Positions 1 to 11,029 of a DNA stretch of 64,000 nt are shown one piece after another; position 1 is the stretch's first letter, and the number at the start of each line of letters is the position of its first letter. Location of the stretch: assembly GCA_037893245.1 (NCBI GenBank), contig JBAIAA010000096.1, forward strand, positions 930,001-994,000. The letters run 5' to 3'. The notes under the pieces were generated by a model. The model worked only from the letters and a program-made list of their open reading frames with translations, was not told the DNA's origin and did no database searches. This DNA comes from Crossaster papposus (lineage: Eukaryota > Echinodermata > Asteroidea > Velatida > Solasteridae). A program made the position numbers and the translations under genes.

Positions 1-2
1 CA

Positions 3-164
3 GCCACAGGAGTGTCCAGGAAAGCCAGACGCTCCAATCGCACGACGAAAGGAAAACCCCCAAGCAGGTACCAGTTTTCTAATGTTGTGCGCTTATTAAC
101 TCAAGTCAAGAATATGATGGCAGCCACTGCTGAGATGGACTTGAGTAGCTCAGATACAGACTAA
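3..164 (+). pseudogene. 3' end of an LTR-retrotransposon polyprotein (fragment)
   Basis: An open frame runs from the window edge to a TAA at 162-164. Its translation is basic and then acidic, with RRSNRTTKGKPPSRYQF near the middle and an SSSDTD tail. The pattern R-R-S-x-R-x(n)-P-P-x-R-Y is typical of the extreme C-terminus of Gypsy- or BEL-type integrase polyproteins, and the position just upstream of a probable LTR fits. Only the last 53 codons are in the window, so family and intactness cannot be judged. It could also be the tail of an unrelated basic protein. Confidence 0.4.
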
Positions 165-584
165 TTATCAGTATGAATTATTGCTGCTCCAATCACCGAT
201 CACAAGCAGAAACAGAACTGTATTGGACTGTGTGACAAGATTTTGTCGTACTTATCATTGGAATAAGAACAGTTAAAGTGAGAAAGCTCAAAGGACCCAT
301 GGGCATTTCATCCTTGCTTAATCTTGCAAAATTGTTATAGAAATGTTGTATGCACATGTATCTACTTACTTGTAAGTCTTGCCAGAACAGTTAAGTTGAG
401 AAGTTTAAAGTAGGAGTTTTTTAGTGAGGAGTTTAAAGTAGTTGCCTGTTATTCTTAAAGGTGTTGTATTTACCCGTTTACTTGTTTGACAAAAGTTTCA
501 AGTGTTTTAAAGTTTAGCGATTAGACATTGACTTGTCGTCGGGTCGACGACAATTTTGTGTGGGAGAAGATGTGGAGGCAGCGA

Positions 585-1668
585 TGTGTCGTCTTTGATG
601 CAGTAACAGTAGAACGGTGAGTTGGGAGGGCGCCACCATGCGGCGGAGTCTGGTTATGCCATTCTCCCGCCTCCGTCACTGGTCGGTTGCCTTCCGACTT
701 CCAATTACAGGTAAATTTCCTTCTTTTTGCAAGTTTGATTCAAATATATAAACTAAAGGACAATAAACCTGGTATAACAAGTATCATTTAGATTTATTCA
801 TTAGCCCATTAAAGCTCAGGATTATATGTATTTTTCAGCAATTACAGTTCAGTTAAAGTTGTAAAGTTGTTGACACTGTCATGGCGCCGTCCAAGGCCCA
901 TGCCGTTTTGCTAGTACATGTGCATTTATGAACACGAGTCTGAGCTTTATTGTATGTGGAGAATTGATCCCTGTAAGTTAATGCGATCTGTGAAATAGGT
1001 ATTTTACAGTGCAGGCATCGGTATTAAGTCTAAGTTGACTGAGTAACGTGGGCATATTTTGACAAATTAATGGTAATCCATAGTCTATAGTTTATGCTAC
1101 AACAGCGCCCTCTATGTCATTGGTAGACTAGTCAAATATTGGCATTGGCATAGTGTGTTAATTAACTTGCCAAGGTTTATTATTTGGTGCAAGTTGTCAG
1201 TTAAGCTAATGACTTTTAGAATAAGCTTTAATATAGATCTGATAATTCTTAAGGATTTTAAGACAAGATGATCAATCCCATATGCTGTTTTGATTGGTAA
1301 AAACCCACTGTACTGCTGGATTATTGTTTAATACAGGTCTTACAGATACAGGTGTATGATTCAAAACAAAACGTTGGAAGTATTTGTACTAATTAATTCT
1401 TTTGTGAAAGAGTTGCATTATTTCAGCCGAAGTATTCACTTTATTGGATAGATTTTGGTGAACACACACTACATGTATTTATTGTACTAATGATTTCATT
1501 TATTTTCTCTTTCCTTCCTACTTGTTAATTGTTTACTGTCAAATTTGATGCCATTTTCCCGCCTCCGTCACTGGTCGGTTGCCTTCCGACTTCCAATTAC
1601 AGTACCGAATAAAAGAGTCAATCTGAACCCACTGATTTAGAGGTTTCAGTCATTCTGTAACCTCCACA
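585..1668 (+). mobile_element. Probable 3' LTR with internal 55-bp direct repeat
   Basis: A purine-rich tract (about 563-579) resembling a polypurine tract precedes a TGTGTCGTC start. The far end has an AATAAA at about 1609 followed by an LTR-like tail near a CA at about 1668. A 55-bp segment at 656-710 recurs at 1548-1602 with one mismatch. The first copy is followed by GTAAAT and the second ends in ACAG. The exact LTR edges are a guess because the partner LTR is outside the window. Confidence 0.35.
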
Positions 1669-2084
1669 ATAAAACCCCCCCTCCACATAAAGACACATTA
1701 ACTTTTAATAACCCATGACGATCTTTAGTTCCAGACACAAGGAATACATAAGCGAGATTTTGGCTTCCTTCATCAGGTAAAAATATGAAAAAATGTTGTT
1801 GTAAAATTTTTCACTATGGCAGGATACATTGATGGACGTCAGTCGTAATGCAATGAAGAACGTCGTCCAACCTGGGCTAGCCCAGCCCCGGCCCAGGCTC
1901 GCGCTCATCATCAAGTCAAGCACAATTATTTGTATCGTGTGTAATTGTGTACTACTCTTTTAGTATTTGCTATACCTTTGTGTCAATATAGATTACGTTT
2001 TGGGTGGGTTGTCGGTGCTGTGTTTGTTGTTGGTGTGTTGTTGGTGAATATTAATTAGTACATGTAGTATTTTAGGACGATCGT
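1669..2084 (+). repeat. Dispersed repeat fragment (shared with 32560-32830 and 60772-61310)
   Basis: The part from about 1885 to 2060 (CCCAGGCTCGCG, then TCAAGTCAAGCACAA, then GGGTGGGTTGTCGGTGCTGTG) matches two other places in the window in the same orientation. The rest is AT-rich and without a gene. The family is unidentified. Confidence 0.6.
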
Positions 2085-2836
2085 GGGACGACTCGTACCC
2101 GGGACGACTCGTACCCGGGACGACTCGTACCCGGGACGACTCGTACCCGGGACGACTCGTACCCGGGACGACTCGTACCCGGGACGACTCGTACCCGGGA
2201 CGACTCGTACCCGGGACGACTCGTACCCGGGACGACTCGTACCCGGGACGACTCGTACCCGGGACGACTCGTACCCGGGACGACTCGTACCCGGGACGAC
2301 TCGTACCCGGGACGACTCGTACCCGGGACGACTCGTACCCGGGACGACTCGTACCCGGGACGACTCGTACCCGGGACGACTCGTACCCGGGACGACTCGT
2401 ACCCGGGACGACTCGTACCCGGGACGACTCGTACCCGGGACGACTCGTACCCGGGACGACTCGTACCCGGGACGACTCGTACCCGGGACGACTCGTACCC
2501 GGGACGACTCGTACCCGGGACGACTCGTACCCGGGACGACTCGTACCCGGGACGACTCGTACCCGGGACGACTCGTACCCGGGACGACTCGTACCCGGGA
2601 CGACTCGTACCCGGGACGACTCGTACCCGGGACGACTCGTACCCGGGACGACTCGTACCCGGGACGACTCGTACCCGGGACGACTCGTACCCGGGACGAC
2701 TCGTACCCGGGACGACTCGTACCCGGGACGACTCGTACCCGGGACGACTCGTACCCGGGACAACTCGTACCCGGGACAACTCGTACCCGGGACAACTCGT
2801 ACCCGGGACAACTCGTACCCGGGACAACTCGTACAC
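2085..2836. repeat. 16-bp satellite array, about 47 copies
   Basis: The unit GACGACTCGTACCCGG is repeated almost without change. The last few units carry GACAACTC instead of GACGACTC. The unit contains palindromic CCCGGG. All frames read through, which makes false ORFs of about 250-270 codons on both strands. Confidence 0.97.
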
Positions 2837-2839
2837 GGC

Positions 2840-3720
2840 TGGAAAATTAAACACTGTATGTGCAGCGTACTCGTAAATCAACCCCTTATTGTGCCTTACT
2901 TAATACTTGTGCCAAACGTTATCGTACTTATTTTCAACCTATTATTATGCTAACCAATTACTATTTCAAAGATAGAAATTGTTAATGGTTTGATTACTAG
3001 AGATTTTTGACGATTAAGAATGAAACTTTTTTTTTTCAGTTTTAGATTTAAAAGAGAAAAGAAGCTTAGGCCTATCGTTGGCCTGAAGATAATTTTTTTT
3101 GTTTAGTACTTCTTTTTTTTATTCCGTTTCAGAAACTCTAATGTCATAACAACTGTAGCTTGGTGACATAATTATGTAACATTTTATAATGAATCGGTAC
3201 CCAGTCGGGAAAAACTATGTTTCAAACACGGGTTAACAAGTAAGAAAAAACGCGTGTCTTGGCGAGGTATGTAAAATGAAATATCCAAACACGCATTTAA
3301 TGATGTGTTCTAGACGTAACACAATGTAATTGCATGTCTGAAACTACTGTTAAACAAAAAGATCAAATAAGTTACGAGCAAACTCCGCCCAGAACTTTAA
3401 TGTCATAAAAAATGTAGAAGGTGACATATATAACATTTTTATAATTTTAATGAAGCAGTCCAATTATTTTAGAAATACGTTTTCGCAATAAATGAAGATC
3501 AAATAAGTTACGAAGCTCATGATTGCTATAGCTCCTTCTGAATTCGGCAAACTCCGCGATCATCGGCCAGCTGCCAGAATCTCTCCAGAACAATCTCCTG
3601 CTTGTATGATTGTCACCACTGGCAATTTCCAAAAACTGAACGACTTTAATTTTCCACATCTTCTGATTTGTCAATTACATCTAAATAAAAGAAACAGGAA
3701 AGTACATGGTAAGAAAAGTA
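2840..3720. other. AT-rich spacer with a degenerate internal duplication
   Basis: No gene is visible. Sequence around 3130-3195 (TAATGTCATAA, then GGTGACATA, then TAACATTTT) recurs at 3395-3450. A GATCAAATAAGTTACGA word at about 3360 recurs at about 3497. Confidence 0.6.
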
Positions 3721-3721
3721 C

Positions 3722-3867
3722 AAGGTACGAGTCGTCCCGGGTACGAGTCGTCCCGGGTACGAGTTGTCCCGGGTACGAGTTGTCCCGGGTACGAGTTGTC
3801 CTGGGTACGAGTTGTCCCGGGTAACAAATTTTGGGTACGAGTTGTCCCGGGTACGAGTTGTCCCGAT
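3722..3867. repeat. Inverted, short array of the same 16-bp satellite
   Basis: About eight units of the reverse complement of the 2085-2836 unit (TACGAGTCGTCCCGGG and the GTTGTCC variant), with one interruption at about 3824-3834. It lies head-to-head with the large array across 0.9 kb. Confidence 0.95.
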
Positions 3868-4359
3868 ACCTTTAGGACCGCAACCAATCAGTGTAAAAAT
3901 GCTAAAAAGTTACACCGTGGCTATTCTTACGTCATACGTGACCGTAATCCTACGTACTTTTTCTATTCTTACGTGAGTTTCGGTAGCGCATCCGTGACTG
4001 ATGATTGGGTGTGTACTGACAGAGTACAGATACTACCAACTTCAAAATAGTAATAGTGGCACTACAGGTCAGTAATACTTACCTGGCAACAAATGCAGTA
4101 GTCCAGCCTTGACCCATTGCGCATGCTGTGTCCCAAGTGACAATTTTTGCTGTAGAGTTTAGATCACCCTTCACAGCATACTACACATGCACACTCAGCA
4201 AGCAGAGGGACCAAATGCTAAAAAGTACTACGAGTGCAATTAGGGGTGAAGTACCAAATACTAAAAATTACTACATGCATTGCACACAAGTCAATGAGAG
4301 TACTGCATACTACGTTTTACTACATGTACTAGTAAAAAGTAGCATTAGGTATATAGGGT
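3868..4359. other. Spacer with a repeat fragment
   Basis: AGGACCGCAACCAATCAGTG followed by AAAATGCTAAAAAGTT at about 3874-3915 recurs at 61256-61292, so this is another piece of the dispersed repeat. The rest shows no gene; a small + frame at 4128-4454 has no recognisable features. Confidence 0.5.
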
Positions 4360-4924
4360 TAGGGTATATACTTCCTTTGACAGTAGCTAGCTGTACTGTA
4401 GCTGTAGTTAGTTTATTGCATATCTGTACATTTTGTGATGAACACATTTTGTGACAACTTGTGGCAATACTGCCACGACCCCCTGTTTCTGGAGTTACAC
4501 ACCGATTGTGCTCAAATAATTTCGCCAAACGATGTCATCTAGACTGTCTTCCCATTGATGCCTGCTATGGACTCTAACACCAGCGGAGAAAATCAAAGGT
4601 CATGTGCATAATACATGACCTCAAACCACATTTTAATTCCCTGAATATTATGTATGGAATTCGGTTTAATGTTTTTTTGTAACAACTTGCATGGCTTTCA
4701 AGTTAGGATGTACTTTGTAAGTTACTTATGAATTCTCAGCATTTTCCATAACGGATTGGATTGACAAATGGGGGAAAAAATATGATATTGATGATACTGA
4801 TAGTTTAAAGAGGATGTGCAGTTTTGGTAAGAGGGTGATTTTGCACTTTTAAATTCACATCTATAGCTCTGGCTGTTGGTACCTATTATTAAACACATGA
4901 ACACATTCTTTTTCTTTTTTCCAG
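4360..4924 (+). promoter_or_regulatory. Conserved upstream region of TRIM paralogue 1, ending in a splice acceptor
   Basis: This stretch is strongly similar to 61945-62393 and more loosely to 43881-44412, the equivalent regions of the other two paralogues. It ends in a pyrimidine tract and CAG at 4922-4924, ten bases before the ATG. The same acceptor is kept in all three copies, which implies an upstream non-coding exon and an intron here. I could not place the 5' exon or a TATA box. Confidence 0.6.
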
Positions 4925-4934
4925 ACAAAACAAA

Positions 4935-6231
4935 ATGGCGACTGGACCTGCAATAAGTTTAGCTCTAGAGACGATTAGCAGACAGTATCTGGAGTGCTGC
5001 ATATGTCACGAGAGATACGAACGGCCTAAAATACTAGAATGCCTGCACAGTTTCTGTGAGCAATGTCTGCTGAAATACCACAGCACGAAGCACCAGGGCT
5101 GTACGGAGATCCCTTGCCCCGTGTGTCGACAGGAGACGAAGCTTCCAGAGGCGGGGGTGCAGGGTCTGAAAACCAACTTTCATCTAATCGGTTTGGTTGA
5201 GGAGATTGTACTTCAGGAGAAGGTAGTGAGCTTGGGTAATGCTGGTATTTTGTGTGGTATTTGTGAGGAAGCCAATGAGGCAATACATAGATGTCTGGAC
5301 TGCGACCAGAATTTGTGCTCGGCCTGTAGTAAAATGCATCTTCGATTCGCAGCAATGTCAAACCACATGGTGACTCCACTGAAGGACATTCGTGAGGGGA
5401 AGGTTACACTGACAAAGAAACATCGGAAACAACATCCAAAATGCCCGATCCATGCGGGCGAAGCAGCAAGGTTTTTTTGTACTACATGTGAAATACTCAT
5501 CTGCCGAGACTGTACCGTCGTAAACCACCGTATGCCAGAACACTCGTACATTGAGGGATACGAGGCAGCATCCACTTACAAGCAATCGTTGGCTGAACTG
5601 TTTCATCCACTTGAAAACTCAATGAAGGAACTCCAAGAATCTCAAGAAAAAGTCTTACGACTAAAAGAAGATTTGAGTCTCACAATCAGGAGGGTCACAA
5701 CAGAAGTGCAAGACAGAGCAGCTAAGATACGAGCAGAGATCACGGCCCAAGAAAATCGAATCCTTAACGACATCAAAAACATTCAGTCGGATCGTGAGCA
5801 GAAACTGGAAGAATGTGAGAAAACCGTGAGCTTGGCTCTGGAGAGGTTTCAGTTTTCACTAGATACAGCTAGAGAGGTGACAAGGACTGCATCGGATAGT
5901 GACTTCCTGTCACTGTATCTTACAATCAGCAAAGATTTGAAACTGTTGACCGGTCAGGCTATTCCTAGAGTTGATGACGGGCTGTCATTTCTGAAGTTCA
6001 AGCAGAGTTGGGGGATTGGTAAGATCAATCTAGGTAAGGTGGTGATGGAAGGCAAGTGGGAGCTGTGTGGGGAGTTTGGTAGACAGGGAAGCGGTCCAGG
6101 AGAGTTCAATGGGGCTTGGGGCATTGCTGCTCGTCAACCTGATGAGATTGCAGTGACTGACTACCACAACAAACGAGTTGTGATCTGCAGCATCGATGGC
6201 AAACAGAAAAGCACAATCCCGATGCAAGGAG
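4935..6231 (+). CDS. TRIM-NHL E3 ubiquitin ligase, paralogue 1, coding exon 1
   Basis: The first coding exon supplies 432 codons plus one base. RING of C3HC4 type: C21, C24, C36, H38, C41, C44, C61, C64. B-box 1: C107, C110, C120, C123, C128, C131, H135, H144. B-box 2: C170, H173, C182, C185, C190, C193, H198, H203. Residues about 210-330 are a charged heptad-rich coiled coil. The first NHL blade (GSGPGEFNGAWGIA, then DEIAVTDYHNKRVVI) starts near 385. No filamin domain is seen, so the order is closer to TRIM56/TRIM32-like than TRIM2/3. By family knowledge the RING recruits E2-ubiquitin and the propeller binds the target; the substrate is unknown. The ATG has A at -3 and G at +4. The exon ends before GTAAGT at 6232 (phase 1) and joins 7465 in frame, giving 638 residues in total. 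All zinc ligands are present and no disabling lesion is seen. Confidence 0.93.
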
Positions 6232-6383
6232 GTAAGTTAAAATTACATGCCATCTGCGAAATGATGCACTTTAAAAAATTTCCCTTCGCTCTTCACTAGT
6301 AATATTCTCTGTAAATTTGAAACAGAATAATGATCTATTAAATAAGTTAATATTCATGACATTGAAAGGTTTTTTAATCTTAA

Positions 6384-6799
6384 CCCTAACTCCCTCACGG
6401 CTTTTACTAGAAAGTATCCTGAATCCGCCACAGTCCACTAATTTTGGTTTGCAAAAACTGCTGGTGTCCTGAGTCCATCAGACTCTACCAGTATGCATTC
6501 TGGAGAGATCCTGAGTCCATCATACTCCTGAGTCCACCAGCAAAAGTTTGATGGACTTTGACGGATTCAGGATACCTAGGTGGCATACAAAAGATTGCAG
6601 TGCGTTTCTCCATAGAGTCCATCACAGTCCATCACCTAAATTTCTGTATCCTGAATCCATCACACTCCTGCAGTAACGCTAGACTTAAAATCCTCAATTC
6701 ATCACACTCCTCCAGTTGGTTCAATATGGAGGTATCCTGAATCCGCTAAAATCCTCCAAAACAGGAAATGGATTTTGATGGACTCGGGGGTGGTTATGG
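6384..6799. mobile_element. TTAA-class MITE in the intron of TRIM paralogue 1
   Basis: TTAA at 6380-6383 and 6800-6803 flanks a 416-bp insert whose ends are CCCTAACTCCC and, inverted, CCATAACCACCC. Paralogue 2 lacks the insert (AATCTCAATGTATATTCC at about 45918). The inside is made of degenerate copies of TCCTGAATCCATCACACTCC in both orientations. TTAA targets with CC-type ends suggest a piggyBac-like source. Confidence 0.7.
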
Positions 6800-6940
6800 T
6801 TAATGTACTTGTATATTCCATAAAAACAAAATTTCAAAGTCCAAGAAAAAAACATCTGATAGTTACCTAAAAAAACAACAAAATACTTTGAATTTGATGC
6901 AATAAATATTTTTGCGTAATCATCAGTATATGCGGATTTA

Positions 6941-7152
6941 CACTTCAAAACCTGTGTTTACCAAGTAAACAGATTTATTTTGCTAACATTTAACATGTTT
7001 AGCAGCTAAACACCCGTGTCCAATTTCTAAACATGGATGTTTAATGACTAAACACTATCTATCTTCATGCTAAACATGTTTAGCATGTAAACACTTTATT
7101 GCAATAAAGCTTTTAAAAAAGTGTGCACGTGCTAAACACAGTTTTTGCAGTG
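6941..7152. mobile_element. CACT-ended MITE with TAAACATG arms
   Basis: The ends are CACTTCAAAACCTGTGTTTA and, inverted, CACTGCAAAAACTGTG, flanked by TA on both sides. The arms carry many copies of the palindromic word TAAACATGTTTA. Paralogue 2 has it at the same intron position (46140-46361), so it was inserted before the gene duplicated. Confidence 0.65.
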
Positions 7153-7464
7153 TATGCTTATGCATGGAAGTCCTTTCTTAAAATTCTATATCGCACATTA
7201 TTCACACAGAAAGATAAATCACGGTGAAGCATGTTATGCCCCACAATCTGGGGCATGAATAAACACCAAACATAACAAGATCATGCAAGATGAATTATAA
7301 GACGCTGTGATTTCTCAAGCATGTGTACCAAATCTTAACAATGTATTCTTTGACAGACATTTTTTTAATGCAGTTTTTACTCTTTCAAGAATGTCTGTTT
7401 TGAAAGGATTGTGCAATAAATGCATAATTTTCGTTTGTTTGTTTTGACATCATGACTCCTACAG

Positions 7465-8084
7465 GTCCACTCTGCATCGCATGTACACGCACCAACAATC
7501 GTTTGGTGGTTGTTGAGTTCGGCGCATCCCGTGTGAAGGTGTTCAACAGCGACAACACGCTGGCCTACGAGTTCCCAACAGTGCCACCGAGTGAGGTTGG
7601 TAAGACCGCAGTTTACCTCTACGGTGTAGCTGTCAAGAATGATGGTACCATCGTAGTAGGTGATATCAAGAGGCTGGTGTTGACTGAACACAGCCCCACT
7701 GATGGTGAGCTCCTACGTACCATACCAGTCCAGGTTGCACCTCACTATCTGGCTGTAGACAGCAATGATAGAATTGTCATCAGTTCATCGTCACAGACAG
7801 TAAATGTTGCTGATGGCACTGGTACTACACGGCGCACTATCAAACCTACCATCAATGGTCAACCAGTACAGAGCTGCAGCGGTGTGTACACTGATAGCTC
7901 AGGTATCTATGTTGCAATGCATAATGGTAATAACATGGGTCATATCCACCACTATGACCCTCAAGGTCGCTTTCTCAAGTGCATTGCACAGGGTCTGTAC
8001 TCTCCCTGCGGAATCACATTTACATCAGATGGGCAGCTGGCAGTGGCTGACTTCTACCCAGTCAAGATGTATCACCAGGTGTGA
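7465..8084 (+). CDS. TRIM-NHL E3 ligase, paralogue 1, terminal exon (propeller)
   Basis: The acceptor CTCCTACAG ends at 7464. The first two bases GT complete the glycine codon started by the last base of exon 1. The remaining 205 codons to the TGA at 8082-8084 form about five more blades of an NHL-type beta-propeller. Each has the usual G-(V/I)-A-V plus D-G-x-(I/L)-V-V pattern, for example YGVAVKNDGTIVVGD and PCGITFTSDGQLAVAD. The protein ends YHQV. With the blade in exon 1 this makes about six, the common number for NHL propellers. An ATG at 7452 lies inside the intron and is not needed as a start. Confidence 0.9.
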
Positions 8085-8711
8085 CGTGACATTGTAACCA
8101 GTCATGTCCGTTTCTAATCACCAATGACATGCCAATAGTTCAGTTTACTGTTGTATATCGTTCTACATATGTAGATTGTTTGGTCATTGTTAACAGAAAC
8201 CGGAAACCAAGGGAATCCCTTACCAACGCGCGCGCAGAGCGACGTCACATATTTGTAAAACAATCTATCACACACAAAATATAAAGCCCAATCATTGATA
8301 TTTATCAAGTTGAAAGATTTGTTAAAAGCCACACATTAGTTTTTTGTTTCGATTTTTCTATCTCACTATATTGCTTCAAAACGCTGTACTTAACCATTTT
8401 GACATGCTTCTGTAAGCAAAACATTATTAATTATATAAATTACATTAATGGTGCAAGAGGCAGCCATCTTGACAATGCATTTTCGCGAAGAGACAAACTT
8501 TACTGCCCCTTGATCGTGTACAAAATGTTTTGCTGGGAATAGCGTAAAAGTAGGTCATTTAAAAAAATGTATTATACTGTTTAATATAATATATCTAATA
8601 TACCGTTTTGTTGACGGGAAAATAACTCAACATCGCACGCTATCACTCAATTAATTGTTAAAGTAACTACTAATATTAACTTACCCCTTAGTACACTTGG
8701 AATATTTGTTT
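8085..8711 (+). other. 3' flank of TRIM paralogue 1
   Basis: Similar to 48766-49300 downstream of paralogue 2. No canonical AATAAA is found close to the stop. An AATATA variant at about 8279 is shared with paralogue 2 and could act as a weak poly(A) signal. A TTTTCGCGAAGAG word at about 8477 recurs in block B and inside the transposon at 53456-55062. Confidence 0.4.
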
Positions 8712-8942
8712 AACCTTTCTAATGCCTTTGGTACTATTAACCATGGTATTATAATCATTTGTCTTTACAAGTCTTCTCTCTAAACAACGGCCATATGCCG
8801 TCCCTCAAGGATCCACAATTGGACCTCTTTTGTTCTCTATTGACATTTTTTTTTTTAAATCGACAAAATCATTTTCTTTTATTATGTTTGCTGATGGCAG
8901 TACAATGTATTAGTCATAATAACATCTATGTACATAGCTAAT
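8712..8942 (+). pseudogene. Decayed LINE reverse-transcriptase fragment (block A copy)
   Basis: Translation gives LSNAFGTINHGI in one frame. After a frameshift it gives AVPQGSTIGPLLFSID and then MFADGSTM in another. These correspond to the RT landmarks DLSKAFDTVNH, VPQGSxLGPLLF and FADDT of jockey/CR1-like LINEs. The catalytic FADD is now FADG, so it is dead. The same relic, more decayed, is at 50590-50830. Confidence 0.7.
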
Positions 8943-9724
8943 CTAGAACTATACTTTTAATATAGGTTTTCCCGGTCAGTTAATAGATTTGGCAGCCAAA
9001 GTTTTAGATCAACATTTCAATTAACTAAAATAAATTGTTCGATTTCAATTTCGATGCATCCAACTGTATTTTGCAACGATTCAATTTCAAGAATGAGGCA
9101 TTAACATTTCACATTGGGTCATTCAAATCCGCTCGAGCTTCCAGTTGCGCCAGTTTGGCCAGTATATGGAATATAAGCGAAGAAATTCGACAACGGTTCA
9201 GAATCATACAGTGCCTTATTCCAAATTGATTAAGTAAATGATAACTTTTCTAACAAAATTCTGCCACAAAGAAGCAGCAAAAAAAAAAAAAAATTGATTG
9301 CTCTTTCCCGATTTTTTAACACATCAAAAAGAAAAATCAGTTAGAAAAAAGAAGCATGAAAAACAGAGATATACACAGAAAATAAGAAAGCTAAAAGTAA
9401 CAAGTAAAAACATTCAAAAACTATGTGTATATTCGATAAAAAGCGGGGAAACCTAAGTTTAATATTGCCAAAGTTTATTGTTTGTATCTCGACTTTCACA
9501 CATGTATAATTTTCCCGTATTGCTAACTTATATTTTACTTCTTCGGGTTAAAGACAGATACATTAAAACTGAACAAACTAGACTAGAATTAAACTTGTGA
9601 AAAAGTTAAAACAAATCGTTTCCCTTTTATTATTTTGGATGCAGAAAGTGCTAAATAGATTGAGCGAAAATGAAAAGGAATACACATGTAGATCTTATGC
9701 AAATAAGCTTTTACCAAACTTGAG
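8943..9724. other. Non-coding duplicated spacer (block A)
   Basis: Aligns with 50831-51632 of block B, including CGATGCATCCAACT and TTCGGGTTAAAGAC. No gene seen. Confidence 0.5.
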
Positions 9725-10062
9725 AAAATCATATGAACAATGATAACATTTTGATATTTAGCCCAGCAAACAGCCCAACTGGGAGGGAAATAGTGTGTCC
9801 ATAAGTTGGGCTAAAAGTAGGTGAAGGGTTGCCTAAGGTGAGGAACCCCCCCCAAATTAAAGATTGTTGTTGCTTACAATAATCATATCTACGTTAAAAT
9901 GTATTTTGGGGATTTCCTTGCAGTTGCACTTGTCTTGTTTAAGTCTCCCATGTTAGGCAACCCTTTATCTACTTTTTCGCCCACTTTATGAACACACCAT
10001 TTCCCCCAGTTTTTGTTTGCTGGGCTAAATATCACAATGTTATCATTGTTCATATGATTTTT
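9725..10062. mobile_element. Foldback element with arms of about 120 bp
   Basis: The left arm starts AAAATCATATGAACAATG and continues through TTTAGCCCAGCAAAC to about 9845. The right arm is its reverse complement from about 9945 to 10062, with scattered mismatches. It is absent from block B. It abuts the hairpin element that starts at 10068. Confidence 0.7.
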
Positions 10063-10067
10063 CATAA

Positions 10068-10232
10068 GGGAATAAATGTGTGTTCGATCGGTTTTAATCA
10101 CTCTGTTTAATACCGCTTGGAGTCGGGGTGCTGATAATTACCCGAGCCGAAGGCGAGGGTAATTATTAGCACCCAGACTCCAAGCGGTATTAAACAGAGT
10201 GATTAATACCGATCGAACACACATTTATTCCC
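10068..10232. repeat. Terminal palindrome with GAGCCGAAGGCGAG loop
   Basis: GGGAATAAATGTGTGTTCG at the left is matched by its complement ending at 10232. The arms differ at only a few positions. Confidence 0.9.
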
Positions 10233-11029
10233 ATTCATAAATACCTTTTTTTTTAGAATTCAGCCAAAAAAGCACCGAAAATCACGAAAAACTGTCGTAG
10301 GTACATTTCGGTGTTTCGCCATTCTGTGTGTTTTTCCCTAACCATGTTCACGGGCCACTGTCAAATGACATGTTTCCGCCTAGCCTACGTCTGACGATAT
10401 TTTCACATGAACTTTTCAGGCTCGTTCAAGAGGTTTGCATTTATTGCTTTTTTTAATGGTTTTAAATTACAATTTATTTAAAAATGATTTAAATATAATT
10501 ATTTTTTCACCCCAGATTCCATGATCTCCGAAACCCTTTTTTGGGGGGAAAACAATTTATCTTCTTTTACAAAAGTAAATAACTCTAGAAATTATGACGT
10601 CACAACAAAAATAGCCCCGAGAAAGCAGACGATATTTTTACATCAACTTTTCAGGCTTTGCCAAGAAGATTATATTTATTAATCCATCTTGTAAAGATTT
10701 AAATTACAACTCATTTAAAAAAGGGTTTAAACATAATTATTTTCTTTACCCCAAATTTCCCTGAGCTTCATAACCCACCCACTTTCGGGGCAACAATTTA
10801 GCTTCTTTGATTAAAATAAATATTTATCGAAAATGTGACGTCACTCCAAGTACGGAATGACGCGCAACCAGTCGCGCGCGCAACGCCGAGGTAGGAATAA
10901 TGTTGTCCATGTGCAGAGGCCACTTTTGTTGCCAGCTGGTTTTAAACACTTCCAGCCATGTCTTTATCGTCCGTTTAATACCGGCCACGTGACGGGCTCT
11001 AGACCAATAGGAATGCCTAAACTGTCCCG

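Noticed and set aside
1993-2881. Open frames of 246-272 codons on both strands
   Set aside because: They translate the 16-bp satellite; the period makes every frame open. Not genes.
5026-5575. Antisense frames of about 120 codons over TRIM exons
   Set aside because: Shadows of the real exon, present at equivalent positions in all paralogues.
7452-8084. Exon 2 of TRIM paralogue 1 as an independent gene starting at ATG 7452
   Set aside because: The ATG precedes the CTCCTACAG acceptor; phase-1 splicing from exon 1 fits exactly and the same holds for paralogue 2.
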